A program made the position numbers and the translations under genes. A stretch of DNA of 16,908 bases, from positions 1 through 16,908 of the forward strand of contig JAKOSR010000078.1 of NCBI GenBank assembly GCA_029777225.1, written 5' to 3'. Under the pieces are notes generated by a model. It was not told where the DNA came from, searched no databases, and was given only the letters and a program-made list of their open reading frames with translations. Source of the stretch: Chloroflexota bacterium. GTDB lineage: Bacteria > Chloroflexota > Anaerolineae > Anaerolineales > Anaerolineaceae. The number at the start of each line of letters is the position of its first letter. Within the stretch, counting starts at the first letter, position 1. Below, one piece after another: positions 8,634 to 15,649 of this stretch.

Positions 8634-11009
8634 ATGAACCTTTCATTTGCGTTTCTTTCCCCCCAGTCATTACAGCCTGGAATGACGCTTGGTCAGGCGT
8701 CGTTGATTCTATTGGCTTTGGTTTTACTTGTTTTGGGCGGCCTGGCGGCAAAAAAGATCATCAAAATTCCTCTGACCTGGACCCAGCGGGAATGGAAGTG
8801 GTTGGCGCTGTTGGTGCTGCTTGTGCTTCCTTTTAATTTTTTCAGCGCGGTAGTGCCCTTTGAGGGTCAGATTACATCCAGCCTGGGCCAAACCATCACC
8901 CCCACCGCGTTTCTGCTTGGTTTGGTTCCGTTGCTGGCAGCCACAGGCCTTATCGGCCTGGTGCCGGCCTTGTTCGTAGCAACTGGGACGGGCGTTTTAC
9001 AGGCTGCCGCCTTCCACCAGGACCCCTTTATCATCCTTTACCTTCTGGGTTTTGTCTTGTTTTTTGGCATTCGCCAAAGAAGGGTGCTGCATCGGGGCGC
9101 GCTTAACTCACAGAATTCACCTTTCTCAGACGCATTAATTTCCCTGGGATTCATTGCCGGCGTCATGCTGGTGGCACGTTTTTCCATTTCACTGGCCTAT
9201 GGTCTGCATGACCTCAATGCAATCCTAAATCAGTATCTTCTTCAGCTCTTTGTCGTGCTCCCAGGTGGCTTGATTGCCGCCCTGGCTGTACAGGCACTTA
9301 GCTGCTGGATGAAAGCCGAGTGGCAACCTTTAACGTTTCTCAATCCTCAACCTATAGCCAATGGATTGCAGGTGGCTGTTGACCAGGTGGAAACGCTCAC
9401 CGAGGGAAATTTCGACAAACCTTTGGCAGCCAAGCCCGAGAACGAAAAAGAACTCATCCTCTTCCACGCGCTGGAACAATTGCGGGAAACCCTCAGGCAG
9501 CGCAGTGACGCGCAAAACCGTTTACTCTCCCTGGACCCGGCCAATTACACCAAGGAAGGTAATGATCTCGTACTTTCCGCCATCCTGCGGGCAGCCTTGG
9601 GCCGGGAAGCCTCGTCCGCGCGGTTAATTCTAACGGAGCAAAAAGCAGATGAAGCCACGCCCCTGATGCGTTTACGCATTGGCCAGGGTGAAAACACGCG
9701 GGTGTATGCCTACCTGGACGTCATGATTCTGGAAAAGATGGCAGCTGATGAGCAGCTCATCCTCAGCAACCTCAAAGAGGAACAATATTTTGGCCTTGAT
9801 ACCGGTACCCCCATCCCCCAATCCATCGCCGCGCTCCGTTTACGCCAGGACGGGATTTCACGGGGTATCCTCTGGGTGGGGTTTGAGCAGAATCACTGGT
9901 TTAGCGAAGACGATATCAACTTCTATCAACAGCTAGCCTACCGCGCGTCAGCGGTGCTGAGTGCCAAAGAGAAAACACTGAAACTGAGCACTGAGAACGA
10001 ACAACTGCAGGACGCGATTGACGCCTTCCCTGAGCCGCTGATGGTATTTGACGCGAACCAGCATCTGATTCACGCCAACCAGGCCGCAAGTTCTGTTTTA
10101 TCCAAAAACGAAATCATCCCTCAACCGGGTTCTGAAAACCTCCAAGTGCCTTCCACCGAGATTGCCAACCTATTACGAGACAAATCCAAGCAACCAACAA
10201 GCAAAATGGTCAGCCTGGCAGGGGGGCAGGATTACGAAGCCTCCACGTATCCCATCATGAAAGGCCAGCAACAACAGGGCTCGCTGTTGCTTTTGAGAGA
10301 TACGGGCTGGCTAAAACGCTTGAATGCCCAAAAGAACGAATTTGTGACCAACATCAGCCACGACCTGCGCTCACCCCTGGTCTTGATGAAAGGGTATGCC
10401 AAGTTGTTGCAAAACATTGGCAACCTGAGTGAAGAACAGATAAAGTATGTCGGCCGGATAGAATCCGGAATTGAGAACATGAGCCGACTGGTGAACAAGG
10501 TGTTGAGCCTGGAACAAATGGACAACTCCCAGGCGCTCCAGTACGCCACATTTGATACCAAGGAGTTAGTGGAAGAAACGCTCGCTTTGCTCGACCTGCA
10601 GGCCCAACAAAGAAGGATTACCTTACACACTGACTTTGGCGGACTGAAAAAGGCAGAAATGATGGCGGACAAGGTCATGCTCCAGCAGGCACTCTATAAC
10701 CTGATCGAAAACGCGATAAAGTTCAGCCCAAGGGGTGGGGCGGTGCTGATTAAGGCCGAAAATGACAATCGGTGGGTGCACTTCTCCGTGCAGGACCATG
10801 GCAAAGGTATCGCGCCACTGGATCAGCCCAAGCTGTTCACACGCTTTTTCCATGTCGATGACGACATGAACATCGAAAACCGCGGGCAGGGGTTGGGGCT
10901 TTCCATCGTGAAATCAACGGCGGAACGGCACGGCGGAAAAGTGAGTGTCGAGAGTAAATTGGGCGTCGGCAGCACTTTCTACCTGGACATCCCGATGAAA
11001 AAATATTAG
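8634..11009 (+). CDS. Membrane-bound sensor histidine kinase (membrane domain, HAMP-like linker, GAF-like, PAS, HisKA, HATPase_c)
   Basis: A 791-residue sensor kinase. The first 235 or so residues hold about 7 hydrophobic helices with little extracytoplasmic sequence, suggesting sensing within or at the membrane. A HAMP-like linker follows (VETLTEGNFDKPL, about 247-259), then a stretch of about 295-445 compatible with a degenerate GAF fold, and a PAS-like block from about residue 455 (FPEPLMVFDANQHLIHAN). HisKA contains NISHDLRSPL with phospho-acceptor H576. HATPase_c shows the N box NLIENAIKF (N689, N693), DHGKGI (D721), FxRFF and GQGLGLSI (751-758), so the catalytic core looks intact. The layout resembles PhoR/WalK/VicK-type PAS-containing kinases. 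No response regulator is adjacent, so it is an orphan here and its signal is unknown. It has its own likely promoter, and no terminator is visible between it and rpoC. Confidence 0.92.
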   Translation: MNLSFAFLSPQSLQPGMTLGQASLILLALVLLVLGGLAAKKIIKIPLTWTQREWKWLALLVLLVLPFNFFSAVVPFEGQITSSLGQTITPTAFLLGLVPLLAATGLIGLVPALFVATGTGVLQAAAFHQDPFIILYLLGFVLFFGIRQRRVLHRGALNSQNSPFSDALISLGFIAGVMLVARFSISLAYGLHDLNAILNQYLLQLFVVLPGGLIAALAVQALSCWMKAEWQPLTFLNPQPIANGLQVAVDQVETLTEGNFDKPLAAKPENEKELILFHALEQLRETLRQRSDAQNRLLSLDPANYTKEGNDLVLSAILRAALGREASSARLILTEQKADEATPLMRLRIGQGENTRVYAYLDVMILEKMAADEQLILSNLKEEQYFGLDTGTPIPQSIAALRLRQDGISRGILWVGFEQNHWFSEDDINFYQQLAYRASAVLSAKEKTLKLSTENEQLQDAIDAFPEPLMVFDANQHLIHANQAASSVLSKNEIIPQPGSENLQVPSTEIANLLRDKSKQPTSKMVSLAGGQDYEASTYPIMKGQQQQGSLLLLRDTGWLKRLNAQKNEFVTNISHDLRSPLVLMKGYAKLLQNIGNLSEEQIKYVGRIESGIENMSRLVNKVLSLEQMDNSQALQYATFDTKELVEETLALLDLQAQQRRITLHTDFGGLKKAEMMADKVMLQQALYNLIENAIKFSPRGGAVLIKAENDNRWVHFSVQDHGKGIAPLDQPKLFTRFFHVDDDMNIENRGQGLGLSIVKSTAERHGGKVSVESKLGVGSTFYLDIPMKKY

Positions 11010-11033
11010 TACCGGGAAATCGCAATCTCACTA

Positions 11034-11063
11034 TTGACATTGAACGTAATAATACGCTATAAT
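11034..11063 (+). promoter_or_regulatory. Sigma-70-type promoter of rpoC
   Basis: A perfect TTGACA (11034-11039) and a perfect TATAAT (11058-11063) are separated by 18 bp, near-consensus spacing. It lies 25 bp after the kinase stop. Transcription would start near 11070, giving a leader of nearly 100 bases. This is the strongest promoter-like sequence in the window and suits a highly expressed housekeeping gene. Confidence 0.85.
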
Positions 11064-11087
11064 GTTTGTTTGCATAAATTAACGAAG

Positions 11088-11157
11088 AGCTCAATAATCA
11101 ACTGGGAAAGCTATTCTCAGGGGATTTTTGTGTCTTAATAATCCCTCTTAATGAGCT
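11088..11157 (+). promoter_or_regulatory. Candidate structured 5' leader of rpoC (three-way junction)
   Basis: AGCTCA (11088-11093) can pair with TGAGCT (11152-11157). Inside it are two adjacent hairpins: CTGGGAA/TTCTCAG (11102-11108 with 11114-11120, one G-U pair, 5-nt loop) and GGGATT/AATCCC (11121-11126 with 11140-11145, 13-nt loop). Together they form a three-way junction whose closing stem ends one base before the GGAGG of rpoC. The pairing is read directly from the sequence; a regulatory role, such as autogenous control by RNA polymerase subunits or modulation of ribosome access, is inference. It matches no riboswitch class that I recognise. Confidence 0.4.
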
Positions 11158-11162
11158 GGAGG
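11158..11162 (+). promoter_or_regulatory. Shine-Dalgarno of rpoC
   Basis: GGAGG lies 5 bases before the GTG at 11168. It supports that GTG as the rpoC start; the in-frame ATG at 11183 would be 20 bases away, too far for this site. An ATG at 11164 is in another frame and leads only to a short open stretch. Confidence 0.75.
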
Positions 11163-11167
11163 CATGA

Positions 11168-14100
11168 GTGGAAACAATAGGAATGAAAGCGCTGCGCATC
11201 AACCTGGCCTCACCCGAAGTGATTCATAGCTGGTCCTATGGGGAAGTGCTTAAACCCGAAACTATCAACTACAGACGATTACGACCAGAGAAAGACGGCC
11301 TCTTCTGCGAAGCCATCTTCGGACCAACCCGGGATTGGCAGTGCTACTGCGGCAAGTACAAGAATCAAAAATATAAGGGGATTGTCTGCGACAAATGCGG
11401 CGTGGAAGTGACCAAGTCTGCTGTTCGTCGCGAACGCATGGGTCACATCGACCTGGCCGCGGCCGTGGCTCACATTTGGTACACCCGCCGGATACCCTCG
11501 TACCTCGGCCTGTTATTGGACATCTCCCGCCGGAACCTGGACAGGGTTCTCTATTTTGCCCAATACATCGTCACCTACGTTGATGAGGACGCCCGTCAGA
11601 AGGCCCTCAAACGCCTGGAGGATGAAATTAGCGTTTCAGAGCGTGAATTGATTGAAAAAGTCAACGGTCAAATCGCGGAAAATAAGAAACAACGCGACCG
11701 CCAATTGCGTGAACTGGACGCTTCAATCGAAACCATCAACCTGGAATATGATGAACAGGTGGCCAACCGCTTCGAACCCGTGATTGCTGAAGGGCAGCGG
11801 CTCGAGAGGGAACTGAACGAAAAATTGGGTAAAACCGTTCGCAAACCCATCACCTTCGCGGTGGATGGCGGGGAACAGGTTGTGGTGGATGCCGGTGAAG
11901 AAGTCTCCGGAAAACACGTTACCAAGGTCCAAAAGATTGTTAAAGACCGGATGGAAGACCTTGAGAAAGACCTCAAGGGAGAACGACTGCAGAAACTGGA
12001 AGCCATCAAAATCCAGAAAGAGACCATCCGCGCGGAAACCGAAATTGTCATGGATGGCATCCGTGGCCAGTTGGATGACCAGGAAGCAGCAACTAAAACC
12101 GAAAACGCGAAGCAACGTGACGAGCTGTACGAACTACAGCCGTTCACTTTCCTGAGCGAGTCCCACTACCGCGAATTGAAATCCAGATGGGGCAATGTCT
12201 TCAAGGCCGATATGGGCGCCGAAGCGTTTTATGACATCCTGAAGCGCCTGGACCTGAACGCCCTGGCTGAAGACCTGTGGCAGGAAGCCCGCACCACCAA
12301 GAGTAAACAAAAACGCAAGAAAGCCACAAGCCGCTTAAAGGTAGTGGAAGCTTTCCGCCGTTCCACGAATAAGCCCGAATGGATGATTCTGACGGTTCTG
12401 CCCGTCATCCCTCCCGATTTGCGCCCCATGGTTCAATTGGATGGTGGCCGTTTCGCTACTTCCGACCTGAATGATCTCTACCGGCGTGTGATTAACCGCA
12501 ACAACCGCCTCAAGCGCCTGCTTGAGCTCGGCGCACCGGACGTGATTGTGCGCAATGAAAAGCGCATGCTGCAGGAAGCCGTCGATTCCCTGATAGACAA
12601 CTCCCAGCGCGGCCGGATGCTCTCCCGTCGTGGCCGCCGGGAACTGCGCTCCCTCAGCGACATGCTCAAGGGCAAGAAAGGTCGTTTCCGCCGCAACCTG
12701 TTGGGCAAGCGCGTGGACTATTCCGGCCGTTCAGTAATCGTGGTTGGGCCGCATCTGAAGCTGAATCAATGTGGTTTGCCAAAAACCATGGCCCTGGAAC
12801 TCTACAAACCCTTCGTGATTGCCGGCCTCGACAAGATGGGTTATACCGGCAACATCAAAGGCGCCAAACGCTTCATCGAACGCAATCGACCGGAAGTCTG
12901 GGAAGTGCTCGAAGAAGTTATTCACGACCGGCCTGTACTACTCAACCGTGCCCCAACCCTGCACCGCCTTGGCATCCAGGCTTTTGAGCCAGTGCTCATC
13001 GAGGGAAGTGCTATTCAACTGCACCCCCTGGTGACCACAGCCTTCAACGCCGACTTCGATGGTGACCAAATGGCCGTTCATGTGCCATTGTCTGATGATG
13101 CCGTCAAGGAAGCACGCGACTTGATGCTGGCCAGCAAGAACCTGCTCAAACCCGCCAGTGGCGAGCCCATCATTTCCCCAGGGAAGGACATGGTTCTTGG
13201 TGTGTATTACCTGACCGTTGACCCGGGCCTGCCGCAAAAGGGTGATGGACGCGTCTTCGGGAGTAGTGAAGAAGTACTGCTTGCCTATCAACTGGGCCAG
13301 GTCAACATCCACGCCCGGATTAAATTGCTCACGAAAACCTGGTACGATGATAATGACGACCGTCTTCCCCAGGAAGAGAAACGCATCATCAATACCACCG
13401 TTGGACGTGCCATTTTCAATGACATTCTGCCGGAAAAAATCAAGTTCTTTAACCGTACCCTGGAAAAGGGCGGCATCAGGGACCTGATTTCCGAGATTCA
13501 TGACATTGCCGGCCAGGATGCCACGACCAAGGTTGCTGACGACATCAAAGACATTGGCTTCCGTTATGCTTCACAATCCGGTTCAACCCTTGCCGTCGCG
13601 GACATCACCGTCCCGCCCGAGAAACCCGCCATCATCCAGGAAGCGCTCCTGGAAGTTGAACAGGTACAAAAGGATTACCGCCGGGGCAAGCTGACTGAGC
13701 AGGAGCAAAACGAACGCATCATCGAAGTTTGGCAGGCAACCACCAAAAAGGTTGGTGAGGCTGTCAAACAGCACCTCGACCCGAATGGCAATCTTTCCAC
13801 GATGGCTACCTCCGGCGCCACCAAGGGCGGGTTCAGCCCAATTTCACAGATGGCTGGAATGCGCGGTCTGATGGCCGACCCATCCGGTCGTATCATCCCC
13901 ATGCCTATTCGCTCCAGCTTCCGTGAAGGTCTGACAGCGTTGGAATACTTCATTTCCACGCATGGTGCCCGTAAGGGTTTGGCTGATACCGCTCTGCGTA
14001 CGGCTGATGCCGGTTATCTGACCCGCCGATTGGTGGACATCGCCCAGGACATCATCATCAATAACCACGACTGCGGCACCCAGGAAGGCATTTGGGTAAA

Positions 14101-15520
14101 TGCGGCGGACGACGTGGCTGGTCAGCCATTCGGCGATAGAATCTTTGGCCGTGTTTTAGCTGCCCGCCTGAATGATCCCAAAACTGGTGATGTTATTGGT
14201 GAACGCAACGATATTGTCAACAAGGAAATGACCCGCAAGATTGTCCAGGCCAACATCCAGAATGTATTCGTACGCTCGCCTATGACCTGTGAACTGGTGC
14301 ACGGTATTTGTGCCCAGTGCTATGGTATGGACCTGGGCCGTGGTTCACTCGTTGAAATGGGTGCCGCGGTGGGTATTGTGGCCGCCCAGTCCATTGGTGA
14401 ACCTGGTACACAGCTGACCCTGCGTACCTTCTACACCGGTGGTGTTGCCGCCGGCGGCGACATCACGACCGGTCTTCCACGCGTGGAAGAGTTGTTTGAA
14501 GCCCGTCGCATGCCGAAGGGCGAAGCCATCATCAGCCAGATTGCCGGTACCGTGCACCTCATCCGGTCCGAAAAAAATCCGGAACAGCGTACTGCCCGGG
14601 TCGACTCCAGCGAGATGATCTCGGACACCTATGACATCCCGGAAGAATGGACCATCCAGGTCGCCGAGGAGTCTGAGGTTCAAAAGGATGAGGTCCTCGC
14701 GACGCATGATGACGCCACAATTGTGACCAGCCGTGGTGGCCGGGTCCGTTTGGAAGATGGCAAGGTGATAATTTCTTACGAAAACCGCCAAAGCGAAGAC
14801 TATGAAATCCCAACCACGGCACGCCTCGTCGTCGTGGAAGGCCAAAAGGTCCAGGCTGGGCAACAAATCACCGAAGGTTCATTGAACCCGCACACTATCC
14901 TGAGAATCCAGGGACGTGAAGCGACCGCGCTTTACCTGCTGAAAGAAATTCAACAGGTTTACCGCACCCAGGGCCAGAACATCAATGACAAGCACTTTGA
15001 AGTCATCATCCGCAAGATGCTGAGCAAGGTGCAAATCACCCGGCCGGGCGATTCTTCATTCCTGCCGCAGGACCTGGTTGACAGGCTTGAAATCCTCAAG
15101 CTCAACGAGACACTGGCCGCCAAGGGTCTGCGTCCCGCCCGTTTTCTTGAAATTTTGTTGGGCGTCTCCAAGGCATCTTTGAGCACGGACTCCTTCCTCT
15201 CGGCCGCTTCGTTCCAACACACCATCAAGGTACTCGCGGGTGCGGCGATTGCCTCCAAGGAAGATCCCCTGTACGGGCTCAAGGAAAACGTCATCATCGG
15301 CAAGTTAATTCCTGCCGGTACCGCGTTTGACCCTGAAAGGTTTGCCGGACAAACCCAGTCTGAGGTCGTGGCCGGACAGGAAGGCGACCCACATCAGTTG
15401 GACATGTTTGAAAACATGGCAGACGATGAGGATGAAGATTTGTTTGGAGATGAAGAGGACCTAGAAGACCTCGCTGATAGCCTCGGTGAGGACGATGAGG
15501 ACTCTGAATTTGACGAGTAA
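11168..15520 (+). CDS. rpoC: DNA-directed RNA polymerase subunit beta'
   Basis: At 1450 residues this is the catalytic largest subunit of RNA polymerase. The N-terminal zinc site is C59, C61, C74 and C77, with the same spacing as in E. coli. NADFDGD at 627-633 carries the three Mg-binding aspartates D629, D631 and D633. The bridge helix is at about 930-957 (STHGARKGLADTALRTA), the second zinc site is C969, C1041, C1048 and C1051, and the trigger loop starts near G1077 (EPGTQLTLRTFYTGG) with no SI3-type insertion. Between about residues 128 and 330 is a lineage-type insertion: charged coiled-coil sequence around a short beta segment with GGEQVVVDAGEEVSGKHV (from about 234), which looks like a sandwich-barrel hybrid motif. 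The last 32 residues are extremely acidic (21 Asp/Glu). The start is GTG. rpoB is not upstream; a kinase gene is. The gene has its own promoter, leader and terminator. Confidence 0.98.
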   Translation: METIGMKALRINLASPEVIHSWSYGEVLKPETINYRRLRPEKDGLFCEAIFGPTRDWQCYCGKYKNQKYKGIVCDKCGVEVTKSAVRRERMGHIDLAAAVAHIWYTRRIPSYLGLLLDISRRNLDRVLYFAQYIVTYVDEDARQKALKRLEDEISVSERELIEKVNGQIAENKKQRDRQLRELDASIETINLEYDEQVANRFEPVIAEGQRLERELNEKLGKTVRKPITFAVDGGEQVVVDAGEEVSGKHVTKVQKIVKDRMEDLEKDLKGERLQKLEAIKIQKETIRAETEIVMDGIRGQLDDQEAATKTENAKQRDELYELQPFTFLSESHYRELKSRWGNVFKADMGAEAFYDILKRLDLNALAEDLWQEARTTKSKQKRKKATSRLKVVEAFRRSTNKPEWMILTVLPVIPPDLRPMVQLDGGRFATSDLNDLYRRVINRNNRLKRLLELGAPDVIVRNEKRMLQEAVDSLIDNSQRGRMLSRRGRRELRSLSDMLKGKKGRFRRNLLGKRVDYSGRSVIVVGPHLKLNQCGLPKTMALELYKPFVIAGLDKMGYTGNIKGAKRFIERNRPEVWEVLEEVIHDRPVLLNRAPTLHRLGIQAFEPVLIEGSAIQLHPLVTTAFNADFDGDQMAVHVPLSDDAVKEARDLMLASKNLLKPASGEPIISPGKDMVLGVYYLTVDPGLPQKGDGRVFGSSEEVLLAYQLGQVNIHARIKLLTKTWYDDNDDRLPQEEKRIINTTVGRAIFNDILPEKIKFFNRTLEKGGIRDLISEIHDIAGQDATTKVADDIKDIGFRYASQSGSTLAVADITVPPEKPAIIQEALLEVEQVQKDYRRGKLTEQEQNERIIEVWQATTKKVGEAVKQHLDPNGNLSTMATSGATKGGFSPISQMAGMRGLMADPSGRIIPMPIRSSFREGLTALEYFISTHGARKGLADTALRTADAGYLTRRLVDIAQDIIINNHDCGTQEGIWVNAADDVAGQPFGDRIFGRVLAARLNDPKTGDVIGERNDIVNKEMTRKIVQANIQNVFVRSPMTCELVHGICAQCYGMDLGRGSLVEMGAAVGIVAAQSIGEPGTQLTLRTFYTGGVAAGGDITTGLPRVEELFEARRMPKGEAIISQIAGTVHLIRSEKNPEQRTARVDSSEMISDTYDIPEEWTIQVAEESEVQKDEVLATHDDATIVTSRGGRVRLEDGKVIISYENRQSEDYEIPTTARLVVVEGQKVQAGQQITEGSLNPHTILRIQGREATALYLLKEIQQVYRTQGQNINDKHFEVIIRKMLSKVQITRPGDSSFLPQDLVDRLEILKLNETLAAKGLRPARFLEILLGVSKASLSTDSFLSAASFQHTIKVLAGAAIASKEDPLYGLKENVIIGKLIPAGTAFDPERFAGQTQSEVVAGQEGDPHQLDMFENMADDEDEDLFGDEEDLEDLADSLGEDDEDSEFDE

Positions 15521-15547
15521 AGTTGCCTTGCGCGACTGAAAATGCCA

Positions 15548-15578
15548 CCCGGGCTGGTTGACCAGCCCGGGTTTTTTT
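15548..15578 (+). terminator. Strong intrinsic terminator of rpoC
   Basis: CCCGGGCTGGT (15548-15558) and ACCAGCCCGGG (15561-15571) are perfect complements, giving a GC-rich stem of at least 10 bp with a TTGA tetraloop. Seven T residues follow (15572-15578). It begins 28 bases after the rpoC stop. Confidence 0.95.
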
Positions 15579-15588
15579 ATGCTATAGT
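15558..15588 (+). promoter_or_regulatory. Promoter of gyrA overlapping the rpoC terminator
   Basis: An extended -10 element TGCTATAGT (TATAGT at 15583-15588) lies just after the terminator T-run. The best -35 candidate is TTGACC (15558-15563), formed by the loop and start of the 3' arm of the terminator, with a long 19-bp spacer that the TGn extension could compensate. Transcription would start near 15594, leaving about 56 bases before gyrA. Confidence 0.6.
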
Positions 15589-15637
15589 TATGCCGAAATT
15601 ATGGCTGGTCTCAAATTTCCACAAATTCAACGCAGAC

Positions 15638-15643
15638 AGGGAG
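15638..15643 (+). promoter_or_regulatory. Shine-Dalgarno of gyrA
   Basis: AGGGAG lies 6 bases before the ATG at 15650. It supports this ATG as the start, giving the usual short N-terminus ahead of the SYLDYAMSVIVARALPDARDG block. Confidence 0.75.
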
Positions 15644-15649
15644 CGGAAT

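Noticed and set aside
11151..11180. Nine-codon frame overlapping the rpoC start
   Set aside because: No ribosome site lies before its ATG, and its bases are explained by the closing stem and Shine-Dalgarno of rpoC.
11183..11185. ATG as an alternative rpoC start
   Set aside because: It is 20 bases from the GGAGG, while the GTG at 11168 is 5 bases away.
12938..13501. Minus-strand open frame of 187 codons within rpoC
   Set aside because: It is a mirror of a highly conserved rpoC region in GC-biased codons; no family features are seen.
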